A DNA stretch of 7,366 nucleotides from an uncultured Akkermansia sp. (GCA_900766865.1 CAAFXA010000013.1:1-7366); one strand, 5' to 3'; counted from the first letter of the stretch, positions 1-7,366 are shown. Notes: a model not told the origin generated them from the sequence alone. Made by a program: numbers and translations.

Positions 1-95
1 ACGGGTTTCGTTCGCGTTGCTCACTCCACCCGTGGCTATTTTATGCCGCCTCGCCGTTCGGCGAGGCTCTTAATTAGGCTCGCCTGACGGCTCGC
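1..95. repeat. Palindrome-rich GC-rich intergenic element, cut by the window edge
   Basis: This stretch is built from short self-complementary words. ACGGGT (1-6) matches ACCCGT (28-33) and may continue beyond the left edge. GCCTCGCC (48-55) pairs with GGCGAGGC (60-67), GGCGAG (60-65) can also pair with CTCGCC (79-84), and GGCTCGC occurs twice (77-83 and 89-95). It has no credible gene: the only through-reading frame is short and rich in Arg and Ala, as expected of structured GC-rich DNA. I infer a dispersed intergenic repeat or a structured RNA end, because such elements commonly break assemblies and this one lies at the contig edge. No second full copy exists in the window, so the repeat call is unproven. 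Confidence 0.4.
48..73 (+). terminator. Hairpin with short T/A-rich tail, possible terminator of an off-window gene
   Basis: A perfect 8-bp stem, GCCTCGCC (48-55) and GGCGAGGC (60-67), closes a GTTC tetraloop and is followed by TCTTAATT. The stem is strong but the T run is poor. It could end transcription from a gene left of the window, or simply be part of the surrounding palindromic element. Confidence 0.3.
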
Positions 96-99
96 AACA

Positions 100-326
100 C
101 CCCGCCCAATTTCAATTTGTCGCGCTCTGAGGGTCTATTTATGCCAACGCGTATTATTTTAACACGTCGTATTCATGAGCCGGCATTCAACAAATTGCTT
201 CAAACCAGAAATAAACACCAGCAAATCTGGAACAGCTCCCAATCTGTGGAAAAAAAATCGCTATTTTTTCTTCCATTCAACGCGCAAACATGGTATAACT
301 AATACTGAACCATCTGTTAAGCAAAC
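100..326 (+). promoter_or_regulatory. AT-richer upstream region with a candidate promoter for the ankyrin-M60 pair
   Basis: This stretch is visibly richer in A and T than the coding DNA around it and holds no credible gene. The best -10 candidate is TATAAC at 294-299 (five of six bases of TATAAT), which would put the transcript start near 306, about 20 bases before the ankyrin ATG. No good -35 lies 16-18 bases further up (TTCCAT at 271-276 is weak). An A tract (250-257) facing a T tract (264-269) across CGCT could act as an upstream activating or bent-DNA element, or form a weak hairpin. No Shine-Dalgarno sequence precedes the ATG. The promoter is a pattern match only. Confidence 0.35.
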
Positions 327-1388
327 ATGAACCCCCGATTAACACATCATCTCACGGCGCTCCTTCTGGGCCTTATGCCACCCCTGGCAACCGCAGAGAA
401 CGCCGCATGCCAAAGCGCGGCCCCCGCGCTGCCGAGCCTCATTTACCGCAGTAATGGTGTATACTCTATACCGGAAGCCGCCGAAGCCGGGAATGCAGAG
501 GTATTAGCCGCCCGCATCGGAGAGGGGGCTAATGTGAATCAGATTGATGAGCTTGGCAATTGCGCGCTGCACCTGGCAGCCCGGAAAAACGCCACGGAAT
601 GCCTAGCGCTTCTGCTGCAGGCCGGGGCGGACCCCCTGGTGCGGAATGCGGAGGGGAAAACAGCTATTCAGCTGGTCTCGGCCCCGGAAACCCAACGCGT
701 ACTGCGGGATGCCATGGCTCAGAGAAGATTGGAAATTGAAATCTGCCGAGCCGTGGCGAGCGGAAATCTGCGCCCCCTTCGCACGGTGCTGAATAACCCG
801 CAGAGAAAGTTCAACCCGAACATTCTTGACGAAAGCAACTCTATGTCCTTGCTGATGCTGGCATGCAGCCAAGGTGATGAGGAGCTGGTGAAAACCCTTA
901 TTGCCGCCGGAGCCGATGTGAACTACATTTCGGCCAGCCGCCGCAGCGTGCTGCACATAGCAGTGGACCACAATCAACCGGCTGTTGTAACCATGTTGCT
1001 GGAAGCCGGGGCAAACCCCATGCAGCAGGCCGCCAACAGCGCAATGCCGCTGCATGATGCCGTATGGAGCAACCGGGTAGAATGCGTGAAAGCCCTTCTT
1101 CCGGCATACAGGAACATCAACTACAGCCCGGATGGCGCTCACAACGGCCTCCCTTTAAATCTGGCCATCGACCGCGGATGGACAACCATCATTCAGCTGT
1201 TTATTGATGCCGGCATGGATTTGAACACATGCAGATATGGCACGCCGCCGCTTATCCATGCTGCTGCCTCCGGCAAGGTACAAATTGTGGAGCAGCTGCT
1301 GCGAGGCGGGGCCGATGTGAACGCCCGCGGCAAGGACGGCCAGACGGCTAAAGATGTGGCCGCGCCCTCCGTACGCCACTTATTCTGA
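327..1388 (+). CDS. Exported ankyrin-repeat protein
   Basis: The 353-residue protein begins with a Sec-type signal peptide: a short basic start, a hydrophobic core around residues 9-20, and an A-T-A cleavage site near residue 23, so it should act in the periplasm or outside the cell. The mature part is almost wholly ankyrin repeats of about 33 residues. A first block (about 47-110) has the clear helix-turn phrases LHLAARKNATECLALLLQAG and GADP. A degenerate linker follows (about 111-170), then a second block (about 171-353) with LLMLACSQGDEELVKTLIAA, GADVN, LHIAVDHNQPAVVTMLLEAG, GANP, and HAAASGKVQIVEQLLRGG before a final GADVN. Ankyrin stacks bind other proteins and no catalytic domain is visible. 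The M60 peptidase gene starts 23 bases after the stop with no terminator between, so the two are probably co-transcribed. A role as a partner, inhibitor or scaffold for that peptidase is inference from this arrangement. The ATG is chosen because it directly begins the signal peptide. Confidence 0.9.
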   Translation: MNPRLTHHLTALLLGLMPPLATAENAACQSAAPALPSLIYRSNGVYSIPEAAEAGNAEVLAARIGEGANVNQIDELGNCALHLAARKNATECLALLLQAGADPLVRNAEGKTAIQLVSAPETQRVLRDAMAQRRLEIEICRAVASGNLRPLRTVLNNPQRKFNPNILDESNSMSLLMLACSQGDEELVKTLIAAGADVNYISASRRSVLHIAVDHNQPAVVTMLLEAGANPMQQAANSAMPLHDAVWSNRVECVKALLPAYRNINYSPDGAHNGLPLNLAIDRGWTTIIQLFIDAGMDLNTCRYGTPPLIHAAASGKVQIVEQLLRGGADVNARGKDGQTAKDVAAPSVRHLF

Positions 1389-1411
1389 TAGACACACCCC
1401 CTTTTCATCAC

Positions 1412-3268
1412 ATGAAAAAAAGCACCATACTTTCTCTGTTGCTCTGCGGCTTAGGCGCTGCGTTCACCGCCTCCGCGGCTGAGACACCTACCGGCAATAC
1501 GGCCCCGAACGTACTGGCCCTCCACGCTGTGCCCGTATACACAGATTTTTCGCAGCTGAACAGTAACCCCGCGCAGATGGAGCAGGCTTACCGCCACCGC
1601 GAATACAGGGCATACAAGCCGATAGAAGACCTCTCGCGCAGGCTGAAAATTGCCAATTATTCCAGCTTTGAGAATCCCACCGGCATCGCCTTTGAGGCGG
1701 GGGACACCATCAAAGTGCGCATGGAAGGCAATCCTCGCACGCAGGTGGAGCTGATACTCCAAGACTTCCGCTTCCCAGGCGGGCAAATACGCTTCAACCT
1801 CAAGTCCGGCGATAATTCCTTCACCGCGCCGTTCTTCGGCCATGCTTATGTGAACTATCGCGATTCCGCTCCCGATACAGCCCCCGCCATTCGCCTGCAT
1901 ATCGAGGGGGGGCGCGTCAACGGCGTCTTTACCCATCACGATGACAACGCCACTTGGAAGCGCCTGCTGGCAAATGCCGGGAGTGAATGGCTGGACATCA
2001 TGGGCGCGCGCACTCAGTGGGTGCTGGACACCAAGGCTCTGCGCGAGCGCTGCCCGGATAAGGGCGTGGAACTTGTTGCTCTGTATGATGAGCAGATGAA
2101 GCTCGAACAGCAGCTCCTCGGCTGGGAATGGGAAGGCATCCACCCCGGCAACCATATCATGGGCCGCACAAACTGGAACACGCGCACCTACATGCACGCG
2201 GACGGCTTCGGTGGTTCCTATGTGGTATCCGAAACTCCCGGACTGGTGGATGTGGAGGAGGTGAGACGCAATGGCGCCTGGGGTACCTCCCACGAGTTCG
2301 GCCACGTTAACCAGACCCGCCCGGGTATGGTGTGGACCGGCACCACAGAAACCACGGTGAACCTCTTCTCTCAGCTGGTCAACATGACCTTCAATCCTGA
2401 TGAGGTGCGACTGGAGCATGAAGTATGCCCCACGCTGGAAGGCTATTGGGTACGAGGCGCCCGCTTTGACAGCTATGTGAACAGTGCCATCGTTAACGGC
2501 GAGCTCTGGCAGTTCCAGCGCGGCCCGGATGATGGGCGCAACCGCGTTCCCGGTGAGCGCTGCGGAGATTGTTTCGTCATTCTCTGCCCCATGTGGCAGA
2601 TGTACCTCTACAACACTGTGGCCCGCGGTAATAAGCTTTTCTACCCGCTTATCTTCAAGAATGTACGCGATACGGATGAAAGCGAATGGACCCAGGGCCA
2701 GCTGCGCATGGGCTACCTGAACCGCTGCTGCAACTCCGCTAAGCTTGACTTCTCGGACTTCTTCCTGCACACCGGCATGCTGGCTGTGATGAACCGCTAT
2801 GTGAACGATTACGGCTCACGCTGGGTCACCATCACCGAGGATATGTGCGCGGATTCCCTCAGAATCGCCGCTCAGTACCCCAAGCCGGATTCCCCCGTCA
2901 TCTTCTACATCAACGTGAATAACGTGGGCATCTACCGAGACCGGCTCGCCATCATCCCCACCCCGGACTTCACCCCTGTGATGAAGAACAGGCCCGCACC
3001 CGGGTTCACCGTACCGGCGGATAAGTGGGCAAATGCCGTGGCCTTCGAGGTGTACAAAGGCGATAAACTGGTGCGCATCTGTCTGCGCGGGCTGAACCAG
3101 AAGGACAACGCCTCCACGGATGTCATCCTGCCTGCAGGTGCCACTACCGTGATGGCCGTCTCCTGGGATGGCAAGCGCTATATCATCTATGATACCACCG
3201 GTGCCACGGTTGATGCCCTGCCGGATTCCGCCACCGGCCCCGGTTTCATCACTGCTCCGGGAAAATAA
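1412..3268 (+). CDS. Secreted M60-family (enhancin-like, mucinase-type) zinc metallopeptidase
   Basis: The 618-residue protein starts with a signal peptide (MKK, a hydrophobic core, cleavage near Ala22). The Cys in the core lacks a lipobox, so it is not a lipoprotein. Residues about 60-180 look like the beta-rich N-terminal domain seen in M60-like proteins. The catalytic domain follows, with the gluzincin motif HEFGH at residues 294-298 followed by NQ, and a downstream Glu at 313 (TGTTE), 14 residues after the second His. This fits the M60 pattern HExxH-x(8-28)-E, where the two His and the distal Glu hold zinc and Glu295 is the catalytic base. Residues about 490-600 form a further beta-rich C-terminal region. 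Known members such as Bacteroides BT4244 and Akkermansia enzymes cut mucin and other O-glycoproteins; that substrate is inferred here. The mature protein has nine Cys, three of them at 384, 387 and 392. There is no Shine-Dalgarno sequence before the ATG. It is probably translated from the same transcript as the ankyrin gene. Confidence 0.9.
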   Translation: MKKSTILSLLLCGLGAAFTASAAETPTGNTAPNVLALHAVPVYTDFSQLNSNPAQMEQAYRHREYRAYKPIEDLSRRLKIANYSSFENPTGIAFEAGDTIKVRMEGNPRTQVELILQDFRFPGGQIRFNLKSGDNSFTAPFFGHAYVNYRDSAPDTAPAIRLHIEGGRVNGVFTHHDDNATWKRLLANAGSEWLDIMGARTQWVLDTKALRERCPDKGVELVALYDEQMKLEQQLLGWEWEGIHPGNHIMGRTNWNTRTYMHADGFGGSYVVSETPGLVDVEEVRRNGAWGTSHEFGHVNQTRPGMVWTGTTETTVNLFSQLVNMTFNPDEVRLEHEVCPTLEGYWVRGARFDSYVNSAIVNGELWQFQRGPDDGRNRVPGERCGDCFVILCPMWQMYLYNTVARGNKLFYPLIFKNVRDTDESEWTQGQLRMGYLNRCCNSAKLDFSDFFLHTGMLAVMNRYVNDYGSRWVTITEDMCADSLRIAAQYPKPDSPVIFYINVNNVGIYRDRLAIIPTPDFTPVMKNRPAPGFTVPADKWANAVAFEVYKGDKLVRICLRGLNQKDNASTDVILPAGATTVMAVSWDGKRYIIYDTTGATVDALPDSATGPGFITAPGK

Positions 3269-3318
3269 GGCCCGGCACTATCGCCTAGAGGTATAACCAC
3301 AATCTCAGTGCAGCCTTT

Positions 3319-3331
3319 ACCGCGAGGCGGT
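3319..3331. other. Small hairpin after the M60 gene
   Basis: ACCGC (3319-3323) and GCGGT (3327-3331) form a 5-bp stem with a GAG loop, followed by TCGTTTCG. It lies 51 bases after the M60 stop and just before the larger hairpin at 3340. It may help terminate transcription or be chance pairing in GC-rich DNA. Confidence 0.2.
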
Positions 3332-3339
3332 TCGTTTCG

Positions 3340-3367
3340 CCGGGCGCTCCTGTCAGGGGGCGCCCGG
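3340..3367. terminator. Strong hairpin between the convergent M60 and thiE genes, probable two-way terminator
   Basis: CCGGGCGCTCC (3340-3350) pairs with GGGGCGCCCGG (3357-3367), giving 11 bp with one G-T pair and a six-base loop. It begins seven bases beyond the thiE stop in the thiE direction and lies 71 bases after the M60 stop. This is the place expected for a shared terminator of convergent genes. Neither side carries a clean T run (TTGCTGTC on the plus side, CGAAACGAA on the minus side), so efficiency on its own is uncertain. Confidence 0.5.
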
Positions 3368-3373
3368 TTGCTG

Positions 3374-4018
3374 TCAGGGGAGGGGCTTTTCTTCTATCGT
3401 GCGGATGACATCGCGGGCGGTTTCGGCAATGTTCTCCTGCTGCAGCAACCATGATACGATGACCACTCTCGCAGCCCCGGCCTTCAGTACGTCCGGCAGG
3501 GTGGTGCCGTTGATGCCGCCGATGCAGAACATGGGCATGCCCCCGAGCTGAGCCTGTGTGGTCTCAATATCCTGCAGTCCGATGGAGGGGCGGCCTGGTT
3601 TGGTGCCGGTAGGGTACAGGGGGCCGAAGCCGATGTAGTCCGCCCCCTCCAGCCGGGCTGCCAGTGCTTGCGCCGGGCTGTGGGTGGAGCGCCCCACGAT
3701 AATGCCGGGGCCTACTATCTTTCTCACATCAGCCAAGCTGCCGCCATCCTGGCCAACATGCACGGCATCCGCCCGGATTTCTGCGGCCAGTTCGGGGTAA
3801 TCGTTCAGCACGAAGATGGCGTGCCGTTCCCGACAAATAGCCTGCATGGCGATAGCCCATTGTCGGACGCGGGCGAGCTCCACGCCTTTGGCTCGCAGCT
3901 GGATGATGCGCACTCCACCATCGATGAGGGCATGGGTGCGGGCCTCAATCTGTTCCGGCTCCGTGTAGCCCATATCCACAATCCCGTACAGACGACAATT
4001 TGCAAGAATCTGCTTCAT
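3374..4018 (-). CDS. thiE: Thiamine-phosphate synthase
   Basis: This cytoplasmic enzyme joins HMP pyrophosphate to the thiazole phosphate carboxylate, losing CO2 and pyrophosphate, to give thiamine phosphate. The 214-residue length and single TIM-barrel layout are typical. Family signatures are in order: QLRAK at 40-44, the metal- and pyrophosphate-binding Asn-Asp at 72-73 (FVLND), DAVHVGQ at 84-90, GRSTHS at 109-114, GADYIGFGPLYPTGTK at 125-140 with the anion-binding Thr-x-Thr-Lys, CIGGIN at 165-170 and IVS near 187-189. The ATG is supported by an AGGA eight bases upstream (complement of 4027-4030) and by family-like length. It diverges from thi4 and converges on the M60 gene. It is not in one operon with thi4 and thiC, but the divergent layout suggests joint control from the region between 4019 and 4132. 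All key residues are present. Confidence 0.96.
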   Translation of the reverse strand: MKQILANCRLYGIVDMGYTEPEQIEARTHALIDGGVRIIQLRAKGVELARVRQWAIAMQAICRERHAIFVLNDYPELAAEIRADAVHVGQDGGSLADVRKIVGPGIIVGRSTHSPAQALAARLEGADYIGFGPLYPTGTKPGRPSIGLQDIETTQAQLGGMPMFCIGGINGTTLPDVLKAGAARVVIVSWLLQQENIAETARDVIRTIEEKPLP

Positions 4019-4132
4019 GGTTGAAATCCTGCCACAAAGTCTCAGCCTTCACAAGTCCAAAAGTTGAGTTCCTGATAATCATGACGTAGTTATGACTTGC
4101 GGCCGAACTCGAATGAAACTATGCTTTACAGT
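4019..4132. promoter_or_regulatory. Divergent thiE / thi4 control region
   Basis: This stretch must hold the promoters of both thiE (leftward) and thi4 (rightward). For thi4, TTGAGT at 4064-4069 followed 17 bases later by TAGTTAT at 4087-4093 is the best candidate, but the -10 match is weak. On the same DNA, ATGAC occurs twice as a direct repeat at 4081-4085 and 4092-4096, 11 bases apart, close to one helical turn and overlapping the candidate -10. That could be an operator or chance. No TPP riboswitch core is present in either direction: a lone CTGAGA occurs before thiE without its partner elements. Confidence 0.4.
4027..4030 (-). promoter_or_regulatory. Shine-Dalgarno-like AGGA before thiE
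   Basis: Read on the minus strand, AGGA lies eight bases before the thiE ATG. It is the only gene with a complete start in the window that has a purine-rich site at a normal distance, and it supports the chosen start. Confidence 0.5.
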
Positions 4133-4909
4133 ATGGAAACACTGGTGTCTAGCGGAATTATTGAGTCGTATTTCAACAAGTTGCAAAGTAATCTGGTGCT
4201 GGATGCCGCCATTGTGGGCGGCGGCCCCTCCGGCATTGTAGCGGCCTATTATCTGGCAAAAGCCGGGCATAAGGTGGCGTTGTTCGACCGCAAACTTTCC
4301 CCGGGCGGGGGCATGTGGGGCGGCGCTATGATGTTCAATGACATTGTGGTGCAGGAGGATGCCATGGACATTGTGCGTGAGCTGGAGCTTTGCTACAAGC
4401 CCTATCGGGAGGGAACCTACATTATTGATTCCGTGCATGCCACGGCAGGCCTGCTCTACAAGGCCACGCAGGCCGGGGCTACCATTTTCAACTGTTATTC
4501 CGTAGAGGATGTGGTGTACAAGCAGGGGCGCGTTGGCGGTGTGGTGGTGAACTGGACCCCCGTGCTGCGCGAAGGCCTGCATGTGGACCCGCTCACCATC
4601 ATCTCCCGGACGGTGCTGGACGGCACCGGCCATGATTGCGAGATTGCCAAGACGGTTGCGCGCAAGAATGGTGTCAAGCTCAACACGCCCACGGGTGGCG
4701 TTGTGGGCGAAATGAGCATGGATGCGGCCGAGGGCGAGCGCTCTACCATCGACAATACCAAGGAGATTTATCCCGGGCTGTTTGTTTCCGGTATGGCGGC
4801 CAATGGTGTGAGCGGCAGCTTCCGCATGGGGCCGATATTCGGCGGTATGCTGATGAGCGGCAGGAAGGCTGCTGAGCTTATGGGGCAGGCTATATTGGCC
4901 GGGCGCTGA
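4133..4909 (+). CDS. thi4: Thi4-family thiazole synthase (non-cysteine, sulfide-type; ribose-1,5-bisphosphate isomerase-like fold)
   Basis: Thi4 makes the ADP-linked thiazole carboxylate from NAD, glycine and sulfur. The Rossmann motif GGGPSG follows AIV near residue 29 of the 258-residue product. Other signatures are SPGGGMWGGAMMFN, the REGLHVDPLTI segment, DGTGHD, and the C-terminal SGMAANGVSGSFRMGPIFGG. In yeast Thi4 the residue in the HVDP position is the Cys that donates its own sulfur. Here it is His (codon 4580-4582), as in Methanocaldococcus jannaschii Thi4, which uses free sulfide with iron and turns over repeatedly. I infer the same here. The ATG at 4133 is chosen because it aligns METLVSSGIIESYF with the usual short N-terminus; ATG 4121 and TTG 4097 are in frame alternatives. 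No Shine-Dalgarno sequence is seen. It replaces the ThiG/ThiH/ThiS/ThiF/Dxs route. Databases often name such proteins ribulose- or ribose-bisphosphate isomerase-like or Thi4/ThiG-like, but the thiC and thiE neighbours support thiazole synthesis. Confidence 0.95.
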   Translation: METLVSSGIIESYFNKLQSNLVLDAAIVGGGPSGIVAAYYLAKAGHKVALFDRKLSPGGGMWGGAMMFNDIVVQEDAMDIVRELELCYKPYREGTYIIDSVHATAGLLYKATQAGATIFNCYSVEDVVYKQGRVGGVVVNWTPVLREGLHVDPLTIISRTVLDGTGHDCEIAKTVARKNGVKLNTPTGGVVGEMSMDAAEGERSTIDNTKEIYPGLFVSGMAANGVSGSFRMGPIFGGMLMSGRKAAELMGQAILAGR

Positions 4910-4940
4910 CAGGCCCGCCTGAAAGGCGCCTGATTATTTG
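4910..4940 (+). terminator. Hairpin directly after the thi4 stop
   Basis: Starting at the base after the stop codon, CAGG (4910-4913) pairs with CCTG (4929-4932) and CGCCT (4916-4920) with AGGCG (4924-4928), with a two-base CC bulge and a GAA loop. ATTATTTG follows. The stem is good, but the trailing T content is low and interrupted, so it may be a weak terminator or an RNA-stabilising 3' hairpin. Confidence 0.4.
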
Positions 4941-4969
4941 ATGGCCGTCTCTTATGGGGCGGCGGTACG

Positions 4970-5021
4970 TTGCCGGAGACGCGGCGCGACATCTCCATGT
5001 CCGCTGCCTCCGGCAATTTTT
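4970..5021 (+). terminator. Long hairpin with T tract between thi4 and thiC (terminator or attenuator)
   Basis: TTGCCGGAG (4970-4978) and CTCCGGCAA (5008-5016) are perfect 9-base reverse complements, followed immediately by TTTTT (5017-5021). Inside, GCG (4981-4983) can pair with CGC (5002-5004) and GACAT (4988-4992) with ATGTC (4997-5001) around a CTCC loop, so the apical part is also structured. This is the best rho-independent terminator pattern in the window. It ends 145 bases before the thiC ATG. It could end thi4 transcripts. If transcription continues from thi4, it could also work as an attenuator for thiC, because CGTCTC (4946-4951) can form a competing helix with GAGACG (4976-4981). 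Confidence 0.6.
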
Positions 5022-5090
5022 CTGGTTTATTGGCAATCGTGCAGCGCTCTCTGATGGGGCGTGGGGAACAGCGGTATGGGTCTAACATGA

Positions 5091-6983
<1,893 letters not shown>

Positions 6984-7013
6984 GAGCCGGGGCAGGCGCG
7001 GAATTGATGGGGC

Positions 7014-7045
7014 GGGGCAGTTGATTGTCCTGCCCCCATTCTTTT
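7014..7045 (+). terminator. Terminator-like hairpin after thiC, possibly two-way
   Basis: GGGGCAG (7014-7020) pairs with CTGCCCC (7030-7036) around a nine-base loop, followed by CATTCTTTT. It lies 31 bases after the thiC stop and just beyond the stop of the convergent DUF3592-like gene. An upstream copy of the left arm, GGGGCAGG (6989-6996), can pair with the same right arm as an alternative 8-bp stem. The T-rich tail supports a terminator for thiC; for the minus-strand gene the tail is GC-rich. Confidence 0.5.
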
Positions 7046-7341
7046 ATAATGAGAGGAGCCCGTTTTTTCTGTTCAGCCACAGTACCACGAGGGCAACGAA
7101 TATCAGCAGCCCCCAACACGCACCCTGGATGAGGCCAACCATGCACTTGAAGTATGACTCCTGGTATGTGATGACATAGGCATCCCGGGGATTGTGCGGT
7201 TTGTAACAGATACAAACCGGCTTTGTTGTGTCTAATTCGCTGTGCCTTTTGTACTGCAAATGGTAAGGGCGATTTTGCCGGTCCCGGTAGCAGATGGTAA
7301 CGTAGGTCTGGCGCTCGTGTGCCGGGCTGATAATGCCCTCT
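7044..7341 (-). CDS. DUF3592-like membrane protein, 3' part only
   Basis: On the minus strand an open frame runs from the right edge of genuine sequence to a TAA at 7044-7046, giving 98 visible C-terminal residues and no start. It begins EGIISPAHERQTYVTICYRD. A beta-rich part continues with QNRPYHLQYK and VCICYKPHNPRDAYV, followed by one membrane helix (about visible residues 68-89, LIQGACWGLLIFVALVVLWL) and a short basic tail. The pattern of strands, then V-x-x-x-Y-x-P-x-N-P-x-x-A, then a C-terminal helix is that of DUF3592 proteins, which usually also have an N-terminal helix, presumably lost here. The function of the family is unknown. An internal TTG at 7257-7259 could be called as a start but would drop conserved strands. 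The true start is beyond the contig end, where adapter replaces it. The family call is by eye. Confidence 0.65.
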
Positions 7342-7366
7342 AGATCGGAAGAGCGTCGTGTAGGGA
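7342..7366. other. Illumina TruSeq adapter contamination
   Basis: The final 25 bases begin AGATCGGAAGAGC and end GTGTAGGGA. This is the well-known Illumina universal adapter as seen in read-through from short inserts. It is not genomic DNA, so the contig really ends at or about 7341 and any reading frame crossing that point is artificial beyond it. Confidence 0.97.

Noticed and set aside
1..95. tRNA or CRISPR in the left-edge palindromes
   Set aside because: No TTCGAAT-type T-loop or cloverleaf spacing is present, and the repeated words are not evenly spaced with unique spacers.
117..302. Small plus-strand frame of 61 residues before the ankyrin gene
   Set aside because: It starts at a TTG without a ribosome site, its composition follows the AT-rich intergenic DNA, and it has no recognisable domain or signal peptide.
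1412..1480. Lipoprotein signal in the M60 protein (LLLC in the leader)
   Set aside because: The residue before Cys is Leu, not the small residue needed for a lipobox, and an ordinary signal peptidase I site lies ten residues further on.
1451..2770. Long antisense open frame (439 residues) opposite the M60 gene
   Set aside because: It is a mirror of GC-biased codon use in a gene with unmistakable M60 motifs, has no recognisable domain, and similar antisense frames occur opposite thiC and the ankyrin gene.
4040..4050. CTGAGA on the minus strand before thiE, a core word of TPP riboswitches
   Set aside because: It lies less than 35 bases before the thiE ATG, leaving no room for the rest of the aptamer, and the second conserved half is missing. 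A lone six-base word is expected by chance.
4097..4132. N-terminal extension of Thi4 from TTG 4097
   Set aside because: The added residues are outside the family alignment, and the METLVSSGIIESYF start fits known short N-termini. ATG 4121 cannot be excluded.
4926..4960. CCTGATTATTTGATGGCC after thi4, resembling the 3' half of a TPP riboswitch
   Set aside because: Only CCTGAT and GCC agree with the consensus; the GGATAAT core and the 5' half with CTGAGA are absent, and the first bases belong to the hairpin after thi4.

Overview
The window looks like one end of a metagenome-assembled contig from an anaerobic or microaerophilic, GC-rich, mucus- or glycoprotein-feeding bacterium. Verrucomicrobiota of the Akkermansia type is my best guess. 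The guess rests on a secreted M60-family metallopeptidase next to a secreted ankyrin-repeat protein, a Thi4 of the non-cysteine (sulfide-using) type, and plus-strand genes that start without a Shine-Dalgarno sequence. No rRNA or other marker gene confirms it. The last 25 bases are Illumina adapter, so the right edge is an assembly or trimming artefact and not genome.

Layout: positions 1-95 are a GC-rich stretch full of short palindromes, probably part of a dispersed repeat that broke the assembly. An AT-richer promoter region follows (about 100-326). Two plus-strand genes for exported proteins come next, 23 bases apart and probably one transcript: an ankyrin-repeat protein (327-1388) and an M60/enhancin-like zinc peptidase (1412-3268). 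A strong hairpin at 3340-3367 sits between the peptidase gene and the convergent thiE (minus strand, 3374-4018). ThiE diverges from thi4 (plus, start near 4133), which is followed after two hairpins by thiC (plus, 5166-6983). A terminator-like hairpin (7014-7036) separates thiC from the 3' part of a convergent DUF3592-like membrane protein gene (minus, 7044-7341), whose 5' part is lost at the contig end.

The three thi genes form a compact thiamine module. ThiC makes the pyrimidine (HMP-P) from AIR. Thi4 makes the thiazole as an ADP adduct from NAD, glycine and a sulfur source, in place of the usual bacterial ThiG/ThiH/ThiS/ThiF/Dxs route. ThiE joins the two halves into thiamine phosphate. ThiD, ThiL and a Nudix hydrolase for the Thi4 product are not here and must be encoded elsewhere if the pathway is complete. 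No TPP riboswitch is recognisable before any of the three genes, which is unusual for bacterial thi genes. The most interesting items are the His-for-Cys Thi4, an approximately 47-residue insertion in ThiC, the pairing of a secreted ankyrin protein with an M60 peptidase, and a long hairpin with a T tract and a competing helix before thiC.
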